DNA of 64,000 nt from Nannocystis sp. (GTDB lineage Bacteria > Myxococcota_A > Polyangia > Nannocystales > Nannocystaceae): the NCBI RefSeq assembly GCF_016714285.1, contig NZ_JADJNN010000004.1, positions 372,001 to 436,000 of the forward strand, read 5' to 3'. Positions 55,317 through 64,000 of this stretch are shown here, piece by piece (position 1 is the first letter of the stretch; every line of letters starts with the position of its first letter). The notes below the pieces were generated by a model. It did not search any database. It saw only the letters and a program-made list of their open reading frames with translations, and had not been told where the DNA came from. The translations under genes were made by a program, and so were the position numbers.

Positions 55317-55401
55317 TCCAAGCGCCAGCCTGACCCAAGAGCCAGCCTGTCCCAAGAGACAGACTGTCCCAAGCGCCAGCCCGACCTGTCCCAACGACCA
55401 G
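55313..55401. repeat. Array of five palindrome-derived units after the M3 peptidase
   Basis: Units at 55313-55328, 55330-55345, 55347-55362 (CTGTCCCAAGAGACAG), 55364-55379 and 55386-55401 have a 17-bp period that lengthens to 22. The first two read CTGA..., the first supplying the stop codon of the peptidase gene. The array ends 4 bp before ATG 55406. Confidence 0.85.
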
Positions 55402-55405
55402 CCCC

Positions 55406-56182
55406 ATGTCCACCGCCCGCCCCGTCGTCCTCGGCCTGTCGTGCGGCATCCTGCCGCCGAACCCCACCAGCCCGCTCTTCAAGGGCAAGCCGCTGCACTA
55501 CTGCGAGGGCAGCCTCGGCGCCGCCGTCGCCCGCGCCGGCGCCCTGCCGATCCTCCTGCCCGCGCTCGCCGAGCCGGCCCAGCTGGCCGCCCTGCTCGAC
55601 CTGGTCGACGGCCTGGTCCTGAGCGGCGGCACCGACGTGAGCCCGCAAGTCTACGGCGAGGTCGCCCTCGAGCCCGCCTGGGCCGGCGACCCCGAGCGCG
55701 ACGCCTACGAGCGCGCCCTCATCGCCGCCGCCCTCGCCCGCCGCCGACCGATCCTCGGCGTCTGCCGCGGCGCCCAGATCTTGAACGCCAGCTTAGGCGG
55801 CGCCCTCTACCAGGACATCCGCGCCCAGCTCCCCGGCGCCCTCACCCACCGCGACTGGGACCGCTACGAGCGCAACGGCCACCGCGTCACCATCGCCGCC
55901 GACAGCTGGCTCGCCGCCACCCTCGGCGCCGGCGAGCACGCCGTCAACAGCGTCCACCACCAGGCCATCCGCCGCGTCGCCCCGGGCCTGCGCTGCGTCG
56001 CCGTCGCCCCCGACAGCGTCGTCGAGGCCGTCGAGCGAGTCGACGCCGAGCAATTCCTGGTCGGCGTCCAGTGGCACCCCGAGTGGCAGACCGCCGACGA
56101 CCCCGACGACCCAAACGCCGCCTCGCGCGGCCACGCCATCTTCGCCGCCTTCGTCGCCGCCGTCGTCGCCCGTCGCTCCTGA
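55406..56182 (+). CDS. Gamma-glutamyl-gamma-aminobutyrate hydrolase family (peptidase C26)
   Basis: The 258-residue protein is a class I glutamine-amidotransferase-like hydrolase: 'LSGGTDVSPQVYGE' oxyanion region, nucleophile elbow 'ILGVCRGAQILNASLGG' with Cys, and the His-Glu pair in 'GVQWHPEWQ'. Family members remove gamma-glutamyl groups, for example in putrescine breakdown. No ribosome-binding site is visible because the palindrome array lies directly upstream, so expression probably depends on readthrough from the M3 gene or a promoter in the array. Confidence 0.9.
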   Translation: MSTARPVVLGLSCGILPPNPTSPLFKGKPLHYCEGSLGAAVARAGALPILLPALAEPAQLAALLDLVDGLVLSGGTDVSPQVYGEVALEPAWAGDPERDAYERALIAAALARRRPILGVCRGAQILNASLGGALYQDIRAQLPGALTHRDWDRYERNGHRVTIAADSWLAATLGAGEHAVNSVHHQAIRRVAPGLRCVAVAPDSVVEAVERVDAEQFLVGVQWHPEWQTADDPDDPNAASRGHAIFAAFVAAVVARRS

Positions 56183-56248
56183 TCGACCCCGCCGCCTTCA
56201 CCGTCGTCGCCCGTCGCTCCCCGGATCGACCCCGCCACCGAAGCCCTG

Positions 56249-56254
56249 TAGAGT
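56249..56254 (+). promoter_or_regulatory. Putative -10 box of leaderless promoter (TAGAGT)
   Basis: TAGAGT ends 8 nt before ATG 56263. Confidence 0.4.
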
Positions 56255-56262
56255 CGCCGAGC

Positions 56263-56817
56263 ATGCCGACCCCGCGCCGCCTCCTCCTCCTCTGCTCAAC
56301 CGCGCTCGCGCTCGCCTGCGGCGGCCCGGCCGGGCCCAACGCCGACGACCAGAAGGCGAAGCAGGCCGCCGCCAAGCAGGCCGAGGACGACGCCAAGGAG
56401 GCCGCCGGCGTCGCCGAGCGCAAGGCCAAGCGCGAGGCCGAGGACAAGCTCAAGGCCGAGGCCGAGGTGAAGATCGCCGCCGAGCTCGAGCGCCTCTCCG
56501 TGCTCCCCGACAAGCTCCCGAAGGGCGTCACCTGCGACACCGTCGGCACGGCGCAGGACGCCTTCGTCCGCCGCCTCGGCGACGCCAAGGCCATCGCCGC
56601 GTGGGACGCCGGCGGCAAGGACAAGGCGATCCCGATGACGATCGTCCAGTGCACCCAGGCCGACAGCGTCAAGACGGCCGTGTGTCAACAGAACATGTTC
56701 GACAGCGCCGGCCCCGAGCTCAAGGACGAGACCCGCAAGATCATGCAGGTCTGCATCGACAAGTACGGCTCGACCAAGAAGCCCCCCGCCGGCATGCCCC
56801 AGAAGCGGCCCGGCTGA
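56263..56817 (+). CDS. Lipoprotein with charged coiled-coil segment
   Basis: The 184-residue product has a lipobox 'ALALAC', a long Ala/Lys/Glu helix (about residues 28-85, likely coiled coil), and a C-terminal domain of about 95 residues with four Cys ('LPKGVTCDTVGTAQDAF', 'VQCTQADSVKTAVCQQNMF'). No family recognised. The helix may span from the outer membrane into the periplasm. The start is supported by the TAGAGT box. Confidence 0.65.
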   Translation: MPTPRRLLLLCSTALALACGGPAGPNADDQKAKQAAAKQAEDDAKEAAGVAERKAKREAEDKLKAEAEVKIAAELERLSVLPDKLPKGVTCDTVGTAQDAFVRRLGDAKAIAAWDAGGKDKAIPMTIVQCTQADSVKTAVCQQNMFDSAGPELKDETRKIMQVCIDKYGSTKKPPAGMPQKRPG

Positions 56818-56887
56818 GGCCCGCGACCGGCCCGCGATTGGGAGCCGTAGGCACGCCGCGACGTCTGCGGTACGACTGGCCCCACTT

Positions 56888-58096
56888 ATGCGCAGCGCCC
56901 TCGTCCTCCCCTTGCTCGTCCTCACCGCCTGCGGCGACAGCTCCCGCGCCAGCGACAGCGACGCGGCCACCACCACCGCCACCGCCACCGACCCCGGCAC
57001 CAGCGACGCTCCCCCGACCAGCACCAGCGGCGAGCTCCCGAGCACCAGCGGCGACGAGGCCGGCATGAGCACCGGCGCGAGCGCCCCGGACTCCACCAGC
57101 GACGCCCCGACCACCGCCGACCCGGCGACGACCACCGGCGACGACACCACCGGCGGCAGCGGCCCCGTCCCGGGGGCCTTCTGCGCGCCGATCCCCAAGT
57201 GCGACGCCACCCCGCCGACGCTCCCCGGCCAGGGCGCCGAGAGCAGCGGCTACTCGCGCGGCCGCGACATGTTCTACGTCGAGGGCCAGCCCCAGTGGGT
57301 CCTCGCCAAGTTCACCAAGTGGGGCTTCCCGATCGACAAGGACGTCGTCGGATCGACCGTCCACATCTTCCTCGACCGCGACTGCGCCGGCGCCTGGGAG
57401 GAGCTCGGCACCACCGTCACCACCGACGACGGCGAGCACGCGATCGTCGAGGGCGTCGAGGACTCCGGCGGCCGCGTCTACTTCCAGATCCCCGCGGACA
57501 AGCTCCTCGGCCCCGGCCGCCACCGCGTCCACATGGTCGACGAGGACGAGTGGGAGACCGCCACCGCGATCATCGACATCGTCCCGAAAGGCGCCCCCTT
57601 CTTCGTCAGCGACGTCGACGGCACCCTCACCACCTCGGAGAACGAGGAGGCCTACGACTTCCTCCTCGACAACCTCCCCGACGCCAACCCCTTCTCCGCG
57701 CAGGCGCTCGGCATCCTCGCGTCGAAGGGCTACCGGCCGATGTACATCACCGCCCGCCCCGAGTGGCTCGACCGCCGCACCCGCGAGTTCGTGACCATGC
57801 ACAACTTCCCGCAGGGCATCATCCACACCACCACGATCTACGAGGGTGCCACCGGCGCCCCCGCGGCCGCCTACAAGACCGGCGAGTTCGCCCAGCTCAA
57901 GGCCAAGGGCCTGGTCCCCACCTTCGTGTTCGGCAACCGCGACAGCGACGCCCTCGCCTTCGACAACGCCGGCGTCGAACCCCCCGACCACCGCTTCTTC
58001 TTCCAGTTCACCGACACCATGTTCGGCGGCCGCCGCATCGACAGCTACGAGGAGCTCCTCGCCGAGTTCGAGGCCCTGCCCGACCTCTGCCACTGA
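56888..58096 (+). CDS. Secreted lipoprotein with lipin/LNS2-like HAD phosphatase domain
   Basis: The 402-residue product has a lipobox 'LLVLTAC', a Ser/Thr/Asp/Gly linker (22-95), a beta domain (about 110-230), and a C-terminal HAD domain resembling the lipin LNS2 fold: 'FFVSDVDGTLTTSENEE' with the DxDxT nucleophile, 'GYRPMYITARPEW' and 'FVFGNRDSDALAFDNAGV' with the acidic motif. Lipins are phosphatidate phosphatases; secreted bacterial relatives may dephosphorylate lipids or nucleotides. Outer-surface location is unusual for this domain. Confidence 0.8.
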   Translation: MRSALVLPLLVLTACGDSSRASDSDAATTTATATDPGTSDAPPTSTSGELPSTSGDEAGMSTGASAPDSTSDAPTTADPATTTGDDTTGGSGPVPGAFCAPIPKCDATPPTLPGQGAESSGYSRGRDMFYVEGQPQWVLAKFTKWGFPIDKDVVGSTVHIFLDRDCAGAWEELGTTVTTDDGEHAIVEGVEDSGGRVYFQIPADKLLGPGRHRVHMVDEDEWETATAIIDIVPKGAPFFVSDVDGTLTTSENEEAYDFLLDNLPDANPFSAQALGILASKGYRPMYITARPEWLDRRTREFVTMHNFPQGIIHTTTIYEGATGAPAAAYKTGEFAQLKAKGLVPTFVFGNRDSDALAFDNAGVEPPDHRFFFQFTDTMFGGRRIDSYEELLAEFEALPDLCH

Positions 58097-58195
58097 CCCG
58101 ACATCGGCCGAACCTCGGCCCGAACATCAGCCCCGCAGGCCCGACAATCGGCCCCGCCGCTCACGCCCGCGACCCGGACCAGAGCCCGGCGGACC

Positions 58196-58624
58196 TCACA
58201 GCGCCAGCTTCTCGCCGTCGCCCCCGCCGACCAGCACCTCGCGGATGCGGGCCTGCAGCAGGTCATCCTCGTAGGGCTTCATCACGTAGCCGTGGGCCCC
58301 GTTGCGCAGGCCCCAGTAGCGGTCGCTCTCGCGGGCCAGGCTCGTGATCAGGATGAAGTGCGGCGCCGTCGGACCCCGCGCCCGCCGGACCCGCCGCAGC
58401 AGCGCCAGCCCGCTGATGCCCGCCAGCAGCACCTCGCACAGCACCAGCGCCGGCTGGTGCGCCTCGATCAGCGCCAGCGCCTCGCGTCCGTCGCTCGCGC
58501 TGTGCAGCACCAGCTCGCCGAGCCCGGCGTCCGCCGTCGCGAGCAGCGCCTCGATCGCCGCGATCGCCCGCTCCCGCTCCCGCGGGTCCGGGTCGGCGAT
58601 CACGAGGTGACGCGGCTCCGCCAT
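58196..58624 (-). CDS. Receiver-domain protein lacking the phospho-acceptor Asp
   Basis: The 142-residue stand-alone receiver has 'HLVIADPDPRER' with the acidic pocket, but 'PALVLCEVLLAGISG' shows Glu where the phosphorylated Asp should be. 'FILITSLAR' and 'GYVMKPYEDD' keep the Thr/Ser and Lys. Glu often mimics permanent phosphorylation, so it may be a locked-on adaptor. It follows the DUF4388 gene by 14 bp and is likely cotranscribed. GTG 58633 is an alternative start three codons upstream. Confidence 0.8.
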   Translation of the reverse strand: MAEPRHLVIADPDPRERERAIAAIEALLATADAGLGELVLHSASDGREALALIEAHQPALVLCEVLLAGISGLALLRRVRRARGPTAPHFILITSLARESDRYWGLRNGAHGYVMKPYEDDLLQARIREVLVGGGDGEKLAL

Positions 58625-58637
58625 GCTGTCCACCCGC

Positions 58638-59972
58638 TCACACCGCGACCGGCATCACCCGCTTGCGCACCAGGTTGGCCTTCGCGTGGCGGTAGATCAC
58701 CCGCGCCACCGCGAAGGTGCCCGTCCGCGTCTTGCGGGCGATCTCCTTGACGCTGTTGCGGCCGTTGACCAGCTCGAGCACGGCCAGCTCGTCGCGCGGC
58801 AGCGCCTCGCGGGCCAGCTTCGCCACCTGCTCGTCGACGCGGAGGTACACGTCCTCCACGTCGGGCATGTGCGGCCCCATCACCGTCGTCTCGTCGAGCA
58901 GGCGCAGGCCGTCGAGCAGCGCCTCCGAGACCAGCAGCTCCGTGCGCCCCTGGGCCTGCGCCGCCGCGGCCATCGGGTCGAGCTCGGTGGTCGGCGTGAA
59001 CGTGAAGGTCCCGGCCTTCCACGTGAGCAGGTGCGAGGTCACGGCCCGCGCCTGGTCGACCACGATCTGGGCCAGATCGGCCGCGCTGATGAACCCCGCC
59101 TCGAGCAGCCGGGTCCCGAGCGGCCGCTGCTCCGGGTCCTTGCCGACGATGAAGGCCTCGAGCTGCTCGTCGCGCATGAAGCCGCCCTCGACCACGAAGC
59201 GCCCGAGCTTGAGATCCTCCTCGGTGCCCTTGACCTCAGCGAGGCGGATGCGTCCGGCGTCGAGGTGCAGCTTGCCCCACCGGTTGCCCTCCTCGACCTT
59301 GAGCACCCCGCGGACCCCCGAGTTGCCGAGCATCTCAAGCACCGCCTCGAGCCGGGCCGCCCCGAGCGCGCCGCGGATCACCGGCCGATCGCTCGGCAGC
59401 GCCAGCTCGTCGTCGCTGCGCAGCGCCTTGGCGAAGTGTTCGATCTCCGCCTCCGTGAAATCCTGGCCAGGGAAGTGCTCGAACAGCAGCTGCTTGAGCC
59501 GCGTGACCGCGAGGTCGACCGAGATCCGACTCGACGATCCGCTGGCCCCCGCCTGGTCCTCGAGCGCCTCGTGCACGACCTTCACCAGCGCCGGCGTGCT
59601 GAACGGGCGCCGCAGCGAGGGCAGGCCCTCAGCCCCCGGGATCGGGGTCGGGTTGCTGCGACTCACCAGCAAGATGCCGGGCAGCTGGGCACCACCGGGG
59701 ATCTGAACCAGGGCCTTGAGCACCGCCGCCGCCGCGACCGGATCGCTGGCCGCGTCGAGCAACAACGCGTTGACCGATCGATCCCCCGCTGGACCGTGCT
59801 TTTTACACAGCTCGACCGCCTCTGCCAGCGCGTGGGCATTAAACACCTGAAAACCGGCGAGTCGCAGCCCCGCCGTGGCGAGCCTCGCAGCCGTCGTATT
59901 CGGGTCGTAGTACAGGATTCCGGGCAAAACAGGGCCAGGATGGAGGCCAGAAGCAGGGGGCTGGGAGGCCAT
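58638..59972 (-). CDS. Receiver-like plus DUF4388 (PATAN) signalling protein
   Basis: The 444-residue product has an N-terminal receiver-like region (about 17-135) whose Asp is present ('NALLLDAAS') but whose conserved Lys is Arg ('SLRRPF'). Next comes a helical segment and a DUF4388/PATAN domain ('GVRGVLKVEEGNRWGKLHLDAGRIRLAEVKG', about 230-290), then a second region 'LGTRLLEAGFISAADLAQIVVDQ...GTFTFTP'. PATAN domains occur in two-component adaptor proteins of myxobacteria and cyanobacteria. It is divergent from the double-kinase gene. Confidence 0.75.
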   Translation of the reverse strand: MASQPPASGLHPGPVLPGILYYDPNTTAARLATAGLRLAGFQVFNAHALAEAVELCKKHGPAGDRSVNALLLDAASDPVAAAAVLKALVQIPGGAQLPGILLVSRSNPTPIPGAEGLPSLRRPFSTPALVKVVHEALEDQAGASGSSSRISVDLAVTRLKQLLFEHFPGQDFTEAEIEHFAKALRSDDELALPSDRPVIRGALGAARLEAVLEMLGNSGVRGVLKVEEGNRWGKLHLDAGRIRLAEVKGTEEDLKLGRFVVEGGFMRDEQLEAFIVGKDPEQRPLGTRLLEAGFISAADLAQIVVDQARAVTSHLLTWKAGTFTFTPTTELDPMAAAAQAQGRTELLVSEALLDGLRLLDETTVMGPHMPDVEDVYLRVDEQVAKLAREALPRDELAVLELVNGRNSVKEIARKTRTGTFAVARVIYRHAKANLVRKRVMPVAV

Positions 59973-60029
59973 GGATGCAGCAAAGGATACTCGGATTTGC
60001 CGGAGTCGTGGTAGCGTTTGGTCCAGACC

Positions 60030-62907
60030 ATGGTCATGGGCGAGATTGAGCGACTGGATCCCCCGCGCCAGCTGGGCAACGTGACCCTGCTTGCGGTTCT
60101 GGGCGAGGGGGGCATGGCGACCGTGTACCTCGCCTCGATCGGGACCGGCGCGGCCGCCCGTCTCGTCGCCGTCAAGCTGCTGCGCCCCGGTCTCCCCGAC
60201 CACGACTACCGCACCCGCTTCAAGGACGAGGCCAAGCTGGTGCTGCGCCTGCACCACCCGAACATCGTCGAGGTCCGCGAAGCCGGGGACCTCCACGAGC
60301 AGCTCTTCATCGTCATGGCCCTCGTCGAGGGCCGCGATCTCGCCGACATCTGGGACCGCTGCGCCGCCGTCGGCAAGGCCTTCCCGGTGCCCCTCGCGGT
60401 CCACATCATCCGCGAGATCCTGCGCGGTTTGCACTACGCCCACACCTTCCCCGGTCTGGGCCTCGTGCACCGCGACGTCTCGCCCTCCAACCTCCTGATC
60501 GACTGGACCGGCGTGGTCCGCCTCGCCGACTTCGGCCTCGCCACGTCCACCTTGAAGGGCAGCCTCACCGTCCCCGGCGTGGTGTTCGGCAAGGTCGGCT
60601 ACATGTCGCCGGAGCAGGCCCGCCACGAGACTCTGGACGGCCGCGCCGATGTCTACGCCTGCGGCGCCGTGCTGTGGGAGCTGCTCACCGGCCGACCCCT
60701 TCGCGGCGGCGACGGCGTCGACACCGAGGACGTGTCCAACTTCAACGCCCCGCCGGCCAGCAGCTACAGCAGCCGCGTCGACGCCGAGCTCGACGCGATC
60801 GTCGCCAAGGCCCTCGCCCGCGACCGCGAGGACCGCTACCTCTCGGCCCACGACTTCATGGAGGCGCTCGGCGTCTGGCTGGCCAAGCGCGGCATCGTCG
60901 GCAACGCCGGCACCGAGCAGATGGCCGAGTTCCTCGCCATGCTCTTCGGCGACGCCGCCGCCCGCGAACGCGAGAGCCGCGACGCCCTGCTCGGCGACCT
61001 CAGCCACGCCGCCACCACGGCAGCCCCGAACCGCAGCGCCGAGGCCAACAAGGACACCCTCGGCGACGCCTTCAGCGCCGACGAGGAGTTCGACCTCTCG
61101 CTCTCCGACGACGACGACGACGACGCAGGCGACCGCGCCAACATGAAGATCATCCCGCTGCCCGAGCGCCCCGATCGCCTCGAGCGCAGCGCCGCCGACA
61201 AGGCCCCCAACTCGGCCGTGCGCCGCCCGCGGGCCAAGGACGAGCTCGGCTACGAGAACCCGCAGAACGACGTCGAGCACATCGAGGCCGGCACCATCAT
61301 CGCCGACCGCTACCGCGTGGTCAGCCGCATCGGCCGCGGCGGCATGGGCACCGTGTACCTCGGCGAACACACCACCGTCGGTCGCCGCGTCGCCATCAAG
61401 GTGCTCACCCACCAGTGGTCGCGCAGCGAGCTGGTCGCCAAGCGCTTCCGGGCCGAGGCCCGGGCCGCCTCCGCCGCCGGTCACCCGAACATCATCGAGG
61501 TCTTCGACGCCGGCCAGCTCCCGGACGGCCGCCTCTACCTGGTCATGGAGTACCTGACCGGGCGCAACCTCTACGAGGAGATGGAGGAGCTCGGCACCCT
61601 CGCGGTCGGCCGCGCGTGTCGCATCATCCGCGCCGTCGCCCGGGCCATCCGCGCCGCCCACGACGTCGGCATCATCCACCGCGACCTCAAGCCCGACAAC
61701 GTGATGTTCGTGCCGCTGCCCGAGGGCGAGGGCGAGACCGTCAAGGTCCTCGACTTCGGCATCTCCGCCGGCGCCGAACGGACCGAGGCCGAGGCCCGCC
61801 TCACCGTCCCCGGCCACGCGCTCGGCACCCCCGAGTACATGGCCCCCGAGCAGGCCAAGGGCAAGGACGCCACCGAGCTCTTCGATATCTACGCCCTCGG
61901 CGTGATGCTCTACGAGTGCCTGGTCGGCGAGCCGCCCTTCGTGTCCAACAACCTCGTCGAGATCATGGCCCGCAAGAGCACGGAGAAGGCCCCGTCGCTC
62001 GGCGAGCGCCGCCGTGATGTCCCGAAGGCCCTCGTCACCCTCGTCGACTCCTGCCTCGAGGTCAACCCCGCCGACCGCCCGCAGTCGGCCCGCGAATTCC
62101 TGCAGCGCCTCGAGGAGGTCATCCGCGTCCTCCCGGCCGACGGCGACCCCTCCGACATCAGCTCCGACACCTCGCTCGTCGGCGTGCCCCTGCCCGCCCC
62201 ACGCGGCAACTCCGGGGCCTCGCGCAAGCCCTCCGGCCCCAAGCTGGGCGCCAAGCTGGGCCCGGTCCCGCTGCCGCACCCGGTCCCCCCAGTCACCCTC
62301 CCCTTACGGCGATCCCAAGCGCCTGCTCGGCATCGGCGCCATCGCCCTCGCCGCCGTCGCGCTGCTGTACGTCGCCTTCTCGGGCGGCCCCGGCGAGGAC
62401 CCGACCAAGCTGGCGAGCAACACCTCGCAGGGTCAGCCGCCCGAGCCCCCGACGAAGGAGCCCACGCCGCCGGTGAAGGTCGACCCGATCAAGAAGATCG
62501 TGCCGCCGCTCGACCCGACCAAGCTCGACCCGACCAAGCTCGACCCGACCAAGCTCGACCCGACGAAGACCGACCCCACCAAGCTCGAGCCCGGCGAGAC
62601 CGACCCCAACAAGAAGGGCGTCGAGGTCCCGCCGGTCAAGCCCAAGCTCGACCCGGCCAGCGAGCAGTGCAAGAAGACCCGCGAGAAGGTCGGCACGGCC
62701 CGCAACGCCCTCAACTTCCACGACATGCTGCGCCTCCTCAACGACAAGGGCTGCTGGCAGTCGAAGGGCGAGCACGGCAAGCTGAAGACCCTCGCGTACA
62801 AGGAGCTCGGCAAGTTCCGCGAGTGCGCCGCGGCGGGCCGCGGCAACACCGACCCCGAGGTGGTCAAGTGGGTCCGCCTCTGTGAGAAGCGGGCCGAGTC
62901 GGGCTGA
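60030..62907 (+). CDS. Membrane Ser/Thr kinase with two kinase domains, frameshifted
   Basis: Domain 1 (about residues 15-290) has 'LGEGGMATVYL', 'VHRDVSPSNLLID' and 'LADFGLAT'. After an acidic linker ('LSDDDDDDAG'), domain 2 (about 430-705) has 'IGRGGMGTVYLG', 'IHRDLKPDNVM' and 'LDFGIS'. The frame holding both domains continues past 62300 as Arg-rich nonsense, while the next frame encodes a membrane helix ('LLGIGAIALAAVALLYVAF'), a repeated 'KLDPT' stalk and a Cys-containing external domain to 62907. Removing one C from the run at 62285-62290 would join them. A TTG at 60018 is an alternative start. Confidence 0.85.
62509..62583 (+). repeat. 15-bp tandem repeat encoding LDPTK stalk
   Basis: Five units of CTCGACCCGACCAAG (last two slightly diverged) encode repeated 'LDPTK' in the extracytoplasmic stalk of the double kinase. 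Confidence 0.85.
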
Positions 62908-63144
62908 CGCTCACGGCCCGCGCTGTCGACCGGGCCCACGCGCAGCAACTTGCACATGCGACGGTCGCGCTCGCTAGCGCGCCCAAGACCCCCCTACCTG
63001 GCTGATCTGGCCGGGATCAGGGCCGTGGGCGGGGGTGGACGCCGCCCCGACGAGCGGGCATCATGCGTGCCGGTTTCGCTTCGCGGCCTCCGGGCCGTCT
63101 CTCGCTCGGCCCGCGCCGCAGCCGCCCAGGTGGTCTCGCAGCCC
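62908..63144. other. Intergenic region with a weak hairpin
   Basis: In 237 bp the only notable structure is CGCGCT-CGCT-AGCGCG at 62966-62981, a 6-bp-stem hairpin without a T-run, so terminator function is doubtful. No gene was supported. Confidence 0.3.
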
Positions 63145-64000
63145 ATGTTCGTCGCCACTACCCTCGCCCTCTCGCTCGCACTGTCGCCTGTCACCACGCT
63201 GGCCCAGAGCGGCCAGCACGTGTGGGCTGGGCCGCGGGCCCACGCGTGGATGGCAGCAGCGCCGGCTGGGGCCGGGCCCGCCGGGACGCCCGGCAAGTGC
63301 GACAAGCTCGAGTTCCGGGCCGTCCTGCAGGTCGACACCACGAGCCTCGCGGACGACGCCGAGGGCGTCGGCAGCCGCACCCGCGCCAAGGCCGAGCAGG
63401 CCATGCAGAGCTTCGACGTCCTGGTCGGCACGGACGCGGCGCGCCTGCCCGTCATCGTCGTCAAGGTCGTGCCCATCACCGGCGAGGACGAGGGCTTCAG
63501 CTTCACGATCGACATCAACCACGCCGCCGAGAAGCCGATCCGCGACGGCAGCTCGGTCGGCGAGTGCAAGCTGTGCACCGAGAGCGAGCTGCTGGAGAAG
63601 GTGTCCGGCTCGACCCGCGCCCTGATGCCCAAGCTGCGCGGCTACATCGCCGACTTCAACAACAAGGCCTGCGAGGTCGCGCCGCCCCCGGAGTGCGAGG
63701 CCAACGCGCAGTGCAAGGACCCGAACCTCCCGATCTGCCACCGGATCGAGAAGCGCTGCGTCGCCGATCTGAGCCCCGGTTGCAAGCTCGACGCCGACTG
63801 CGTCAAGAGCCCCGTCGGACCCTACTGCAGCACCGACAGCCACAAGTGCGTCGCCAGCCTCGCCGCCCCGCCGCCGACCGGCATGAACGGCAAGCAGAAG
63901 GCCGGCATCGGCCTGATGATCGCCGGCGCGGTCGGTGTGGGCGTGGGCGTCGGACTGGTCGTCCGCAAGCCGCAGGTGCCCGACGCGATGATGGCCTGGG
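63145..64000 (+). CDS. Secreted Cys-rich protein with C-terminal membrane helix, cut by window edge
   Basis: A frame from ATG 63145 is open to the right edge (285 residues seen). It begins with a signal peptide 'MFVATTLALSLALSPVTTLAQ' and a Gly/Ala/Pro stretch. A beta domain of about 110 residues follows ('KLEFRAVLQVDTTSLADDAEG'), then a module of about eight Cys in EGF/Dickkopf-like spacing ('CEANAQCKDPNLPICHRIEKRC' region). A Gly/Val-rich membrane helix 'GIGLMIAGAVGVGVGVGLVV' lies near residue 270. GTG 63067 is an in-frame alternative start. It follows the double kinase; function unknown. Confidence 0.65.
   Translation, partial: MFVATTLALSLALSPVTTLAQSGQHVWAGPRAHAWMAAAPAGAGPAGTPGKCDKLEFRAVLQVDTTSLADDAEGVGSRTRAKAEQAMQSFDVLVGTDAARLPVIVVKVVPITGEDEGFSFTIDINHAAEKPIRDGSSVGECKLCTESELLEKVSGSTRALMPKLRGYIADFNNKACEVAPPPECEANAQCKDPNLPICHRIEKRCVADLSPGCKLDADCVKSPVGPYCSTDSHKCVASLAAPPPTGMNGKQKAGIGLMIAGAVGVGVGVGLVVRKPQVPDAMMAW

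Noticed and set aside
59973..62279. Upstream part of a 1213-residue minus-strand frame ending at 58638
   Set aside because: Only the last 444 residues (from ATG 59972) have domain content; the rest is antisense to the double kinase.
62966..62981. Rho-independent terminator after the double kinase
   Set aside because: The stem is only 6 bp and no T-run follows; such hairpins are expected by chance at high GC.

Overview
The window is a single, very GC-rich (about 70% or more by eye) chromosomal segment that looks like a myxobacterium of the Nannocystis/Plesiocystis type. The reasons are the strong G/C third-position bias, many lipoproteins with a lipobox followed by a Ser/Thr/Gly/Asp-rich linker, a MYXO-CTERM-like C-terminal tail, Ser/Thr kinases, DUF4388 and cyclase signalling proteins, and very tight gene packing with many ATGA/GTGA overlaps. 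No rRNA, tRNA, integrase, transposase or CRISPR array was recognised. Taxonomy is inferred from style, not from a marker gene.

Layout. 0-12.7 kb: HEAT-repeat protein, two flavoprotein oxidases, a secreted MYXO-CTERM-like protein, a prepilin peptidase-MscS channel-YceI operon, an rsfS-rlmH pair and several lipoproteins, one with an FG-GAP propeller. 12.7-23.9 kb: the most unusual region, two divergent signalling operons. The leftward one encodes a bacterial GRAS-domain protein, an unknown 177-residue protein, a SpoIIE-type PP2C phosphatase, a GHKL-like and a STAS-like regulator (slr1658/slr1659 type) and a class III cyclase-like protein. The rightward one encodes a GHKL-like protein, a STAS-like domain fused to a methyltransferase, a second GHKL/STAS pair and a cyclase with a PilZ-like tail. 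Downstream lies a Ser/Thr kinase carrying a cyclic-nucleotide-binding domain. Together they read as a partner-switching plus cyclic-nucleotide circuit. 24-29 kb: MaoC-like protein, comF, smpB and an AAA ATPase/zinc-ribbon/DUF1257-like trio resembling the chloroplast ycf46 and ycf35 proteins. 29-42 kb: molybdopterin oxidoreductase with a PepSY membrane partner, hydrolases and peptidases, surface proteins, a Rieske/cytochrome b-c complex and manA. 42-58 kb: tandem paralogous lipoproteins, a 36-residue lipoprotein gene, fumC, a glycosyltransferase, a SUV3-like helicase, an M3 peptidase, a C26 hydrolase and a lipin-like HAD lipoprotein. 58-64 kb: a receiver protein lacking its phospho-acceptor Asp, a DUF4388 protein, a double-kinase-domain membrane protein and a secreted protein running off the right edge.

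Two sequence-level signals cut across the genes. A 16-bp near-palindrome, CTGTCCCnnnGGACAG, occurs about 30 times, singly and in tandem arrays, both between genes and inside reading frames. Many genes also have a TAnnnT box only 6-9 nt before the start codon and no Shine-Dalgarno sequence, which suggests widespread leaderless transcripts. Three signalling genes each contain what looks like a one-base frameshift; sequencing error and real inactivation cannot be told apart here.
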